From Bacillota bacterium (GTDB lineage Bacteria > Bacillota > Clostridia > Christensenellales > SZUA-584): a stretch of 64,000 bases of DNA. The position numbers and the translations under genes are program-made. This document shows, one piece after another, positions 17,830 through 26,526 of this stretch (position 1 is the first letter of the stretch; each line of letters begins with the position of its first letter). Under the pieces are notes generated by a model. The model saw only the letters and a program-made list of their open reading frames with translations, did not search any database and was not told the DNA's origin. The stretch is taken from assembly GCA_023408075.1 (NCBI GenBank), contig JAEYKW010000025.1:124001-188000 (forward strand), given 5' to 3'.

Positions 17830-20279
17830 TATGAACGGTCTCCTTGATATTTGCTTGCCAACGGAAGAGCTTTTTCTTTCTTCAGGATCGATTTAAGTCC
17901 GCGGATCATATGTCCGTTAGCCATTTCCACAAATCCGGTGGCAACGTGATAAGGGAACTTGCCGCTTGATGACATACACATGGAACGTATCGAGTTGGAC
18001 GGCATCATCCGAACAACAAAGTAGGCGTTTTTCAGCCGGGTATCCCGTTCCAACGAGTCCTGCATGCGTTTGGCTTTCCGATAATCGCTCTTGATCACTG
18101 CCATCACCGCTGTGTATAGTATCCATCCCGCCAGTGTTTGCTTTAGATCACCCAGCGGAGATTCAAGCGTGATAGGCTTGCGCGGTGGCGTTTTGGGAGC
18201 CGTAGCGCCGACCAGTTCCGCGAAACAATCCGGGATGGTTTTGGGGGGTTCGGCGTATGCGGCAGCCACTGAACCATAATAGGGAGATTCCCCTTCTTGC
18301 CCATCATTGATTGACAACAGGGCCGTCAGGCGGATATCCGCAGCTGAAGCCGCGACACATATTTCGTAACTCCCATTTTCCAATATCCAACCATTTTCCT
18401 TCACATTCCAATAAGCCAGATCGGATTTATCAAACATCAGCTTCACCGACTGTGTTTCACCCGATTTCAGATATACCTTAGTAAAAGCCCTTAGTTCTTT
18501 ATCAGCCTTGAATACCTTGCTTTGGCTGTTCCGGACATACAACTGCACGACCTCCGCACCGTCACGATCGCCTGTATTTGATATATCGACACCCACAACG
18601 ATCTTGCCGCCATCCTCGGCTACAGATATATGACTGTATTTGAACGATGTATATGATAACCCATATCCAAATGGAAATTGAAGGTTGGTCTTTGCTTTGT
18701 CATAAAAGCGATACCCCACATAGATGCTCTCATAATACTGCGCAATTGGGCTGTGGTCATAGTCATCAAAACAGCTGGTATCCTCTGCTCGCATCGGCCA
18801 GCTTTCGGCCAACTTGCCGGACGGATTGTTTTCTCCGAAAAGCAGCGCTATGGTGGCCTCACCACCGTACATTCCGGGCAGGGACATGTTGAGCACCGCC
18901 GCCAGACCATCCAAAGAAGGCAGCTCCACTGGCGCACCCGCAAATAGCACCAGTACGACCTTTTTTCCTGTGGCGATCAGCGCTTTTATCAGTTCATTCT
19001 GGCTCTCCCCCATCCGCATGTGCGGACGGTCAAAGCCCTCACTCTCTTCAAAGTCGGTTAGCCCGCCAAAGAAAAGAATCACATCGGTACTCTCCGCTGC
19101 GGCCAGCGCCGTCTGTTCCAATGCTGTGTCGCGCCGGGGATAGGAGCATCGGAAGCCCTTTTTGTATGTATAGGAAATACCGCGCTTGTTAAAGGCATCT
19201 TTGGGCGTTATTACCTTGGGTGGATTGATAAGCGATGAGCCCGCACCCTGAAAGCGCATCCTTTCAAACATCTCGCCTACTACGAGCAGTCTTTCCTGCC
19301 CGGTCAATGGCAGCACGCCATCGTTTTTCAGCAGCACCGCGCTGTCTTTGGCGATATCGCACGATAGCTTTGCGTGCGCCTCGAAATCAATTTTGGCTGC
19401 TGATTTTTTTCTGCGGCACTTTTCGGTCAATGTCAGTATGCGCGAAACAGCGCGGTCTAGAGTTTCCATCGAAAGTTCGCCGCTTTGTGCCGCTTCAATG
19501 ATGGACTTACGGTTGTACCATACCTCTCCCGGCATATCAAGATCGCACCCAGCTTTAATACCTTCGATTCGGTCACAGGTTGCGCCCCAATCCGTCATGA
19601 CAACGCCGTCAAAGCCCCATTCGTTGCGTAGGATATCCGTTAACAGCCGTTTGTTTTGGGATGCGAACGTTCCATTCAAGCGGTTATAAGAACACATCAC
19701 CGTATATGGCTGTGCCACCCTAACGACCCGTTCAAAAGCGCGCAGGTATTTCTCACGCAGCGCCCGTTCATCAATGACGCTGTCGCCGATAAAACGGTAG
19801 TCCTCGTTAGAATTGGCGGCAAAGTGCTTTACACTGCAGCCGATACCCCGGCTTTGGACACCGCGAACAAAGGCGCTGCCGAACATACCGGAGACCAGCG
19901 GATCCTCTGAATAGTATTCAAAATTACGCCCGCATAGCGGGCTGCGTTTAATATTGACGCCCGGAGCCAACAGTACATCCACACCAGCGGCAATGCATTC
20001 TTCCGCGATCGCCTGCCCCATGCGATATGTATTGTCGGGATTCCACGAGCACGCAACCGCAGCCGATGTCGGAAATGCCGTCGAGTGTTCGTTATCGGAA
20101 ACGCCGAATCCACCGGTGGCCTGTCTCACCTTACGAAGCCCGTGCGGCCCATCAGTCAAAAAAAGTGCCGGAATATTGAGACGTGGTACGGCATTTGTGT
20201 TCCATGAATTTACGCCTTCAAGTAATGCGGCTTTTTCTTCTATTGTTAATTCGGTAATCAATGTGTCAAGGTCTCTCAT
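17829..20279 (-). CDS. GH3 beta-glucosidase
   Basis: This 816-residue enzyme is the first gene of the operon. The GH3 catalytic (beta/alpha)8 domain contains LTDGPHGLRK, SVKHFAANSNEDYR near residue 152 and the nucleophile region FDGVVMTDWGA (Asp near residue 228). An alpha/beta sandwich follows, then a fibronectin-III-like domain with GYGLSYTSFKYS and GDRDGAEVVQLYVR. About 110 further residues after the FnIII domain look helical and are an uncommon addition. There is no signal peptide, so hydrolysis is cytoplasmic. It likely removes glucose exposed after rhamnose removal, as in rutinosides or neohesperidosides; this order is inferred. Confidence 0.9.
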   Translation of the reverse strand: MRDLDTLITELTIEEKAALLEGVNSWNTNAVPRLNIPALFLTDGPHGLRKVRQATGGFGVSDNEHSTAFPTSAAVACSWNPDNTYRMGQAIAEECIAAGVDVLLAPGVNIKRSPLCGRNFEYYSEDPLVSGMFGSAFVRGVQSRGIGCSVKHFAANSNEDYRFIGDSVIDERALREKYLRAFERVVRVAQPYTVMCSYNRLNGTFASQNKRLLTDILRNEWGFDGVVMTDWGATCDRIEGIKAGCDLDMPGEVWYNRKSIIEAAQSGELSMETLDRAVSRILTLTEKCRRKKSAAKIDFEAHAKLSCDIAKDSAVLLKNDGVLPLTGQERLLVVGEMFERMRFQGAGSSLINPPKVITPKDAFNKRGISYTYKKGFRCSYPRRDTALEQTALAAAESTDVILFFGGLTDFEESEGFDRPHMRMGESQNELIKALIATGKKVVLVLFAGAPVELPSLDGLAAVLNMSLPGMYGGEATIALLFGENNPSGKLAESWPMRAEDTSCFDDYDHSPIAQYYESIYVGYRFYDKAKTNLQFPFGYGLSYTSFKYSHISVAEDGGKIVVGVDISNTGDRDGAEVVQLYVRNSQSKVFKADKELRAFTKVYLKSGETQSVKLMFDKSDLAYWNVKENGWILENGSYEICVAASAADIRLTALLSINDGQEGESPYYGSVAAAYAEPPKTIPDCFAELVGATAPKTPPRKPITLESPLGDLKQTLAGWILYTAVMAVIKSDYRKAKRMQDSLERDTRLKNAYFVVRMMPSNSIRSMCMSSSGKFPYHVATGFVEMANGHMIRGLKSILKKEKALPLASKYQGDRS

Positions 20280-20425
20280 CGTTTTTCGAACCTCATTATC
20301 CGTCTGTTATTCTACCAGTAAGCAAAACAAGCTCATGGCATACGGTATCCATGCTTTGGTGTCTTTTATAGAAATGACTAATTGTTTTGATAATGCTATT
20401 TTAAAGCATACAGGCGTAATAATAT

Positions 20426-20442
20426 TGCATTAAATTAATGCA
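20426..20442. promoter_or_regulatory. Palindromic operator candidate in the araC-GH3 divergent region
   Basis: TGCATTAA-A-TTAATGCA is a perfect 8-1-8 palindrome, 34 bases before the AraC-type start and 146 bases before the GH3 start. It lies among AT-rich repeats of TAATATTG (20420s and 20448-20455). Its position suits a site controlling one or both divergent units; which protein binds is unknown. Confidence 0.5.
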
Positions 20443-20476
20443 TATTGTAATATTGTAATCAATATGAGGTGAAACA

Positions 20477-21676
20477 ATGAAGAAAGCTGACGTGTACTAT
20501 TTTAGTCAGAATATTTCCGCTCTTTCCGGCATCCCCATTCGAATATATAAGGGAAGCGATGTCATTGCGTCTTATTCCATGGGTGTGTTCCCGTGTGACC
20601 CCTTTTCTCTCTATGAAGCAGAGCTGTTGGAAGCTGGCAGACGAGTACGCTGCCTCATCACACCACAATTTCAATACTACGGAATCATCCCAGGCCGGTC
20701 GTTTACTGTTGTGGCTGGCCCGTCGCACCAGATTCTACCCCGGCGTCAGACGATTGTAGAGATAGGTTTTCTGTTGGGTATAGAAGAGACGCATCGAGAA
20801 AGCTTTGCGATAGCTATGCAGTCCATTCCTGCTATATCTCTTGAAAGCTTTGCACAAATGATCTGCTTTATGCACGACTACTTAAATAACGAAAGACTTT
20901 CCCTAAAAGACCTGCTCATTTCTGAAGAAACACAGGAGGACATACGCCGAAGCATCGTTGAAGAACAGTCACTTGATACCGCGATAAGTGATCCGATCAA
21001 TAAAGCCGGACATGATACACTGGCGTTTGAGCAAACGATGATGCAACTTATCGGCGAGGGCGATATTGCGGGTGTGACCGAATTGATCTCTAAAATGCCT
21101 CCGGGCAGAATGGGACAATTATCTGCGGAGCAACTTCGTCAGCAAAAGAATACATTTATTGTTGCAGCTACATTGGAGTCTCGCGCGGCAATTACAGGAG
21201 GCATGGAACAGGAGGAAGCATTTTCGCTAAGCGACTCGTATATTCAACGTTGTGAACTGCTCAATGATATTCCGAGCATATCCAATCTGCAATACCGCAT
21301 GGTGATGGACTATACCTCCCGTGTTGAGAAGTTGAGGTTTGGGCAAAATCCAAGCAGGTTTGTTCTTGACATAGCCAATCATGTTAGGCGTCATCTATCA
21401 GACAACATTCGAACATCCGATATAGCAAAGTCACTGTTTTTAAGCCGTGAGCACCTTTCTACACGATTTAAACGTGAAACAGGCGTGAGCCTGACCGAAT
21501 ACATACACCATAAAAAAATAGAAGAAGCCAAAAGGCTCTTAAAATCAACGAATAAGTCAATCGCTGAAATCGGTAATTACTTAGCTTACTCATCTCAAAG
21601 TCATTTTCAAAATACATTTAAACGTTATACAGGGACGACTCCAGGCGAATATAGGAGCAACACTCTTATACGGTGA
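20477..21676 (+). CDS. AraC-family transcriptional regulator of the glycoside operon
   Basis: This 399-residue regulator has an AraC/XylS DNA-binding region in its last 100 residues. The first helix-turn-helix includes RTSDIAKSLFLSREHLSTRFKRETG and the second SIAEIGNYLAYSSQSHFQNTFKRYTGTTPGEYR, which is the family signature. The N-terminal 290 residues are a sensor region I cannot assign. The start is supported by GAGGTG six bases upstream. It is transcribed away from the 12-gene glycoside operon and is the obvious candidate for its control, probably as an inducer-responsive activator. Confidence 0.85.
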   Translation: MKKADVYYFSQNISALSGIPIRIYKGSDVIASYSMGVFPCDPFSLYEAELLEAGRRVRCLITPQFQYYGIIPGRSFTVVAGPSHQILPRRQTIVEIGFLLGIEETHRESFAIAMQSIPAISLESFAQMICFMHDYLNNERLSLKDLLISEETQEDIRRSIVEEQSLDTAISDPINKAGHDTLAFEQTMMQLIGEGDIAGVTELISKMPPGRMGQLSAEQLRQQKNTFIVAATLESRAAITGGMEQEEAFSLSDSYIQRCELLNDIPSISNLQYRMVMDYTSRVEKLRFGQNPSRFVLDIANHVRRHLSDNIRTSDIAKSLFLSREHLSTRFKRETGVSLTEYIHHKKIEEAKRLLKSTNKSIAEIGNYLAYSSQSHFQNTFKRYTGTTPGEYRSNTLIR

Positions 21677-21793
21677 TTGTCCTCAATTAATTAATAGTTG
21701 TATAGAAGTGCGAACACTTTTTATTAGTACGATCTTTCATTAATCAAGCCCTTGCTTTAGGGAGAGTAATATTTCCAAACAGTGGGAGTATAA

Positions 21794-21831
21794 TTGTGCC
21801 TTTGCCGTCCTTCCGTTCGACAAAGGCACAA
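21794..21831. terminator. Hairpin between convergent genes
   Basis: TTGTGCCTTTG (21794-21804) pairs perfectly with CAAAGGCACAA (21821-21831). It lies between the araC-type gene and the oppositely oriented ene-reductase gene, a normal terminator position, but neither strand has a good U-run after the stem. Confidence 0.4.
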
Positions 21832-21844
21832 AAATCCACTCTTG

Positions 21845-23782
21845 CTAGATCGCTCTGGCTACTTTTGCGCCTTCAGCAATCGCTTCCAATGCTCGTCTTG
21901 GCTTTAAGGCGTCCCCAATCACATGAACCTCTTTAGCTAGTCCTTGATATTGATTGTTAGCACAGGTGCACATAAAACCGCATGCCACCACGATAAAATC
22001 AAACGTACCAAAGTTCTTTTCTTCACCAACTATGCTTGCAATAACGCCCTCTTCGCTTATTTTCTCAACCTTGGCACACGTATGAATATGAACGCCTTTG
22101 TTATTAAGCTTGTTGAGCATAAATGCTTTGGTTGCCGGTATATATTCCTTACCCACATCATCCATCATTTCCAAAACCGTTACCGATACCGGGTTTACGT
22201 TTTGTTCCAGAAAATCAGCTGTTTCCAGCCCGACGATTCCGCCGCCGATGACCAGTATGCTTCCGCCCAGGACAGGGATATTCCCTTTTAAGACATCAGT
22301 CGCCATCAGTACATTAGGGGCTTTAATTCCTTCAATGCCCGGAATAAACGGACAGCCGCCGGTCGCGACAACAATGGCGTCAGGCGCAAGCTCCTTTAGC
22401 ATGGCTTCGTCGCATTCCTTCCCCGTTATCACATTGACATTAAGATCAGCAACCTGATTGACTAGATACTTAACCCATCCTGCAATATCCTGTTTAAACG
22501 GAGCACGACTGGCCGCATTGAGCATACCGCCAAGCGTTTTCTCTTTTTCGATCAGCGTCACCTTATGACCCCGAAGCGCACAGTCCCGTGCTGCCATCAT
22601 GCCCCCAGGCCCGCCGCCAACCACGACAACGTTTTTGGGCGTCTCAGCGGGGATTAGTTCCATCTCTTTCTCTTCCCCGGCCATTGGGTTAATACCGCAG
22701 GTAGCATGCTCCACTGCGCCCGAACCGATGCAACCATCCCCGCATCCAATACAGGGTGCAATATTGTCTATATCGCCGGACATACTCTTGTTCGGCAATT
22801 CCGGATCGGAAAGCAACGCCCGTCCCATGACCACCATGTCGATCTTTCCGGTGGCAATCAGGCTCTCCGCTAACCCCGCTGTGTGAATCTTACCGACGCA
22901 AAGCACCGGTATTGTCACGGCCTTTTTAATTTCTGCTGCCTGATGCACGTTAAGCGCTCTGTCCTGCCCGGTGCAGGGAATGATATGATGTGCAAACTCA
23001 GGTTGTACTCCCCCTGATATCTCCAGAGCTGCCACGCCCGCTTGTTCGAACGCACGGGCAGCCACAATCATATCCTCCAGATGGTTGCCGTCTTCAATCA
23101 GTTCATCACCGGACATCCGCACCACAATGGGGAAATCCTCGCCCGCTTTGGTCCGAATGTTTTCGATGACCTCCAACGGAAACCGGAGACGGCATTCCAA
23201 TGACCCGCCATACTTATCCGTCCGTTTGTTTCGAATTGGCGACAGGAAAGCGCCAGCCAGCATATACGCGTGTGCACAGTGGAACTGTACGCCGTCAAAG
23301 CCGGCCTCTCTTGCTTTCTTGGCGGTATCTCCATACATCTCAACAGTGGCTTCTATCTCATCAATGCTCAATTCGCGGCAGATGGTCCCATATGATTTGT
23401 TCACCAACTGCGACGGGCCCACAACTTCCTGCTGAAAGAGCAGGCCTCTCAGGCTGTCCGGACCCGGATGAGATAACTGGGGGATGATTTTGGTGCCATA
23501 CTTATGCACTGTGTCCGTCAGACGTTTCATCGTCGCCATGTTTTCTTCGGTACCCAGTGAAAGCGTCGGCCCAAGATAGCAATATTCTGGATCGACGGTA
23601 AGTACATCCGTTATAATCATACCCACGCCTCCCTTTGCGCGGGTTTCCCAGAAATTCGACAGCTTGTCTGAAACCGAGCCATCCGGTGCATTGAGCCTCA
23701 GCGACATTGGCGACATGGCGATTCGGTTTTTCACTGTCATGCGACCGATATCAATCGGTGAAAACAGATGTGGATACGACAT
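21845..23782 (-). CDS. FMN/FAD/4Fe-4S ene-reductase, BaiCD/2-enoate-reductase type (1)
   Basis: This 645-residue protein has an old-yellow-enzyme TIM barrel (about 1-340, starting PHLFSPIDIGRMTVKNRIAMSP). A cysteine cluster of pattern C-x2-C-x3-C-x10-C near residue 347 should bind a 4Fe-4S cluster. FAD/NAD(P)-binding domains follow, with VVVVGGGPGGMMAAR near 390 and ILVIGGGIVGLETADF later. The architecture matches BaiCD/BaiH, 2,4-dienoyl-CoA reductase and 2-enoate reductase, which reduce or oxidise C=C bonds conjugated to a carbonyl. It lies 70 bases downstream of its paralogue and probably shares the TetR-controlled transcript. In this cargo an unsaturated aglycone (flavonoid, phenylpropanoid or steroid type) is plausible but unproven. 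Confidence 0.87.
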   Translation of the reverse strand: MSYPHLFSPIDIGRMTVKNRIAMSPMSLRLNAPDGSVSDKLSNFWETRAKGGVGMIITDVLTVDPEYCYLGPTLSLGTEENMATMKRLTDTVHKYGTKIIPQLSHPGPDSLRGLLFQQEVVGPSQLVNKSYGTICRELSIDEIEATVEMYGDTAKKAREAGFDGVQFHCAHAYMLAGAFLSPIRNKRTDKYGGSLECRLRFPLEVIENIRTKAGEDFPIVVRMSGDELIEDGNHLEDMIVAARAFEQAGVAALEISGGVQPEFAHHIIPCTGQDRALNVHQAAEIKKAVTIPVLCVGKIHTAGLAESLIATGKIDMVVMGRALLSDPELPNKSMSGDIDNIAPCIGCGDGCIGSGAVEHATCGINPMAGEEKEMELIPAETPKNVVVVGGGPGGMMAARDCALRGHKVTLIEKEKTLGGMLNAASRAPFKQDIAGWVKYLVNQVADLNVNVITGKECDEAMLKELAPDAIVVATGGCPFIPGIEGIKAPNVLMATDVLKGNIPVLGGSILVIGGGIVGLETADFLEQNVNPVSVTVLEMMDDVGKEYIPATKAFMLNKLNNKGVHIHTCAKVEKISEEGVIASIVGEEKNFGTFDFIVVACGFMCTCANNQYQGLAKEVHVIGDALKPRRALEAIAEGAKVARAI

Positions 23783-23852
23783 ACAAAACCTCCTGATGTA
23801 TATTTAAAGTTGTTTCTCCCTTGTATGTTCTTTGCGCCAAACACCGACCGTA

Positions 23853-25790
23853 TTAAATAGCGCGCGCGACAGCGGCAGCTTCGGCTGTCGCATTCAACGC
23901 GCGCCGTGCGCGAACCGCATCACCGATCACATGGCACGGTATTCCTTTTTGTCTGCACACCGCTTCAATGACGTCTGCCGGACGGGATTTTGCCCCCACC
24001 GCCACTACAACTGTATCAGCTGGTATCTCTTCTCTGCCATCTTCCGTTTCAATCACAACGGCATCCTTTGTAATCTCGACACATTTCGCTTTTGTGCGAA
24101 GCGTTACGCCGTCTTTGTATAAATTCTCCATGACAGAAATCTGCCGAAGCTGCCCAAGGTCTTTACCTACTGCATCCAGCATCTCAAGCACCGTCACCTT
24201 GTGTTCCGTTTCTGCAAGATACTCCGCTACTTCCAGCCCAACAAGTCCGCCGCCGATAACCGCCACGCGCTCGCCGACGCAACCACCACCTGCGAGCACC
24301 GTATGTGAATCTGTCACATGCGTCAGATCCGCGCCAGGTATGTTCAATTTAATAGGTGCCGCACCAACAGCGACGATAACCTCATCCGGGACAATCTCTT
24401 CGATTAATTCAGCCGATACAGGTGTGCTTAAACGAACCTCCACGCCCGCTTTTTTAGCTGCCTCACCCATCCATTTCGCGGCTTCGGTCATTTCGCTTTT
24501 ACGTGGAGCCATACCCGCCAACAAGAACTGTCCGCCAAGCTGATCAGATGCTTCTACCACGATTGGATCGTGTCCTCTCTTTTTCAAAGTGATCGCGGCT
24601 TCAAGCCCAGCCATACCGCCACCCACAATCAGTACCTTCTTGCTGGTCTTTGTCGGTACCAGCTCATATTCCTTTTCACGGCCCAATGCCGGATTACGCA
24701 TACACGTGATATGCGGAAACGATGGGTCAACAAATCCGTCAAAACACCCCTGATTACAGCCCACGCATTTCACGATCTCTTCTTCCCTGCCTGCCATCGC
24801 TTTGTTGCAGAATTCCGGGTCGGCAAGCTGCCCGCGGCCAATTACCACCATATCCGCTTTGTTGTCATCCAATATCTTTTCAGCTTGTGCCGGGTCGTTG
24901 ATACGTCCCACGGCAATCGTTACCATGCCTGTTTCTTTTCGTATCCTTGCCGCATTTTCTACATTGAACCCTCTCGGAATGTCTACCGAAGGCACCTCAT
25001 ATTTAATGGCGCTGCTTATGATATTGCCGCGGGATACATCCAGCACATCCACACCCGCTTCGCCTGCCAGTTTGCAAAATGCAATAATATCGTCTGTAGA
25101 AAGGCCGTCTTCCACATAGTCATCCTGAGCGTCGATACGCATAAACAACGGCATATCAACTGGGATGTTGCTGCGTATAGCTTTGATACATGCAAGCGGA
25201 TACCGCATACGGTTTTCAAATGAGCCGCCATATTCATCCGTCCGATGGTTAAAGGCGGGGCTTAGGAACGAGTGAACAGAATAATTGTGAGCGGCATGCA
25301 GCTCTACGCAATCAAAACCGGCTTCCACGGCGCGTCTTGCCGCCTCGCCGAACGCTGCCACCACTTCTTGTATCTGCTCTGTCGTCACTGCGGGAATAGT
25401 GTATTCCGTTCCCGGCACCGGCATTGAGTCGGGCAGTATCATCTGGGCTTGTGGATCGCTGCCCACCGCTAAACCGCCCTGCCACAGTTGTAGGCCTGCC
25501 TTGGCACCCGCCTCATGGATCGCGTCGGCCAGCTTTTTAAGCCCCGGAATATACTCGTCATCGCTGATCGCCAGAAAGTTCTTGGGCGAGGATGGTTTAT
25601 GAACCGAACAAACTTCGATCATATTCAAACCGTTGCCGCCAAGCGCCCTTGCAACATGGTAATCGATTAATTTCTGTGTGACCTTCCTGTCCTCGGATGG
25701 CATCTTTGTACCCATAGCCGGAAACACCACACGGTTGCGCAGCTCAAGACCTTTGATCTGAATAGGGCTGAATAATTTTTCAAACTTCAT
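23853..25790 (-). CDS. FMN/FAD/4Fe-4S ene-reductase, BaiCD/2-enoate-reductase type (2)
   Basis: This 645-residue paralogue has the same plan: an FMN barrel beginning EKLFSPIQIKGLELRNRVVFPA, a cysteine cluster near residue 345 (CVGCNQGC, then a Cys in HITCMRNPA), and dinucleotide folds with VLIVGGGMAGLEAA near 390 and VAVIGGGLVGLEVAEYL. Sequence difference from copy 1 in the barrel is large, so the two likely act on different bonds or stereochemistries, as BaiCD and BaiH do. Its start overlaps the upstream TetR gene by 11 bases, indicating co-transcription and coupled translation. Confidence 0.87.
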   Translation of the reverse strand: MKFEKLFSPIQIKGLELRNRVVFPAMGTKMPSEDRKVTQKLIDYHVARALGGNGLNMIEVCSVHKPSSPKNFLAISDDEYIPGLKKLADAIHEAGAKAGLQLWQGGLAVGSDPQAQMILPDSMPVPGTEYTIPAVTTEQIQEVVAAFGEAARRAVEAGFDCVELHAAHNYSVHSFLSPAFNHRTDEYGGSFENRMRYPLACIKAIRSNIPVDMPLFMRIDAQDDYVEDGLSTDDIIAFCKLAGEAGVDVLDVSRGNIISSAIKYEVPSVDIPRGFNVENAARIRKETGMVTIAVGRINDPAQAEKILDDNKADMVVIGRGQLADPEFCNKAMAGREEEIVKCVGCNQGCFDGFVDPSFPHITCMRNPALGREKEYELVPTKTSKKVLIVGGGMAGLEAAITLKKRGHDPIVVEASDQLGGQFLLAGMAPRKSEMTEAAKWMGEAAKKAGVEVRLSTPVSAELIEEIVPDEVIVAVGAAPIKLNIPGADLTHVTDSHTVLAGGGCVGERVAVIGGGLVGLEVAEYLAETEHKVTVLEMLDAVGKDLGQLRQISVMENLYKDGVTLRTKAKCVEITKDAVVIETEDGREEIPADTVVVAVGAKSRPADVIEAVCRQKGIPCHVIGDAVRARRALNATAEAAAVARAI

Positions 25791-26391
25791 CGTTCTCTTT
25801 TCCTTTCATTATTGATTGAATCACATATTTGATGTAACGCAAACGAAAAGACTTGTCTTTGATTTCAGTGAAATCATAATTCGGGGTAATGCCAAAACTG
25901 GCCGGATATAACACCGCCGAATCAAACGCAATACGCATAAGCTTTAATTCTTCACCTTCCACTCCAAACAGGCGCATAAAAAGCTCATTGACCTTTTGAT
26001 CAAATTCATTGGACTTTTCGATAAGAAACTTTGCCATCTTACCGTTGGGTCCCTTTCCGCACATGTTATCGCGCAATATGATTTGAATACCCGGATATTG
26101 CAAAGTGTACTCCATGATCTCATTGGCCCAAGTGATCAATTTTTGTTCATCGTCCATACTGTCATCATCCAGTACCAGCATGGCATAAGCCGAAAGGTAG
26201 TTTTCAATGAAAAACTCTTCCATACGGTCTATCAACGCGTCTTTATTGCCGAAATAATAATTGATCGCATTAACATTCACATTCGCTGCAGATGTGATGT
26301 CTCGTATGGTTACATCATAGCTTCCTTTCTGCCCAATCATGTATAGCGTCCTATCGAGTATTTTCTCTTGTATGGAATTAAATTCCCTCAA
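25780..26391 (-). CDS. TetR-family regulator of the ene-reductase operon
   Basis: This 203-residue protein has an N-terminal TetR helix-turn-helix (RTLYMIGQKGSYDVTIRDITSAANVNVNAINYYFGNKDALIDRM) and a C-terminal ligand-binding helical domain. It is the first gene of a three-gene unit with the two ene-reductases and overlaps the next one. Paired operator-like repeats cover its promoter (26454-26480), suggesting autoregulation, probably relieved by the enzyme substrate. Confidence 0.85.
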   Translation of the reverse strand: MREFNSIQEKILDRTLYMIGQKGSYDVTIRDITSAANVNVNAINYYFGNKDALIDRMEEFFIENYLSAYAMLVLDDDSMDDEQKLITWANEIMEYTLQYPGIQIILRDNMCGKGPNGKMAKFLIEKSNEFDQKVNELFMRLFGVEGEELKLMRIAFDSAVLYPASFGITPNYDFTEIKDKSFRLRYIKYVIQSIMKGKENDEV

Positions 26392-26430
26392 AATAATTCC
26401 GTCCTCTCAATATTCATCATTACCTTGACA

Positions 26431-26459
26431 ATAATATCACAAACATTAGAATTAAACAA
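26431..26459 (-). promoter_or_regulatory. Promoter of the TetR/ene-reductase unit
   Basis: On the minus strand TTGTTT (26454-26459) and TATTAT (26431-26436) are spaced by 17 bases, a good sigma-A match, about 40 bases before the TetR start. The -35 element lies inside the first operator-like repeat. Confidence 0.55.
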
Positions 26460-26480
26460 TATGTTTTAAACAATTCGTTT
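26454..26480. promoter_or_regulatory. Tandem TetR operator candidates
   Basis: Two copies of AAACAATNNGTTT, each with AAAC/GTTT dyad arms, lie at 26454-26466 and 26468-26480. The first overlaps the -35 element. This fits binding of two TetR dimers repressing their own operon; the protein-site link is inferred. Confidence 0.55.
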
Positions 26481-26526
26481 AACATAAGCGCCAGACGATA
26501 CTCATCCGTTTATCATCCATCAAGTC

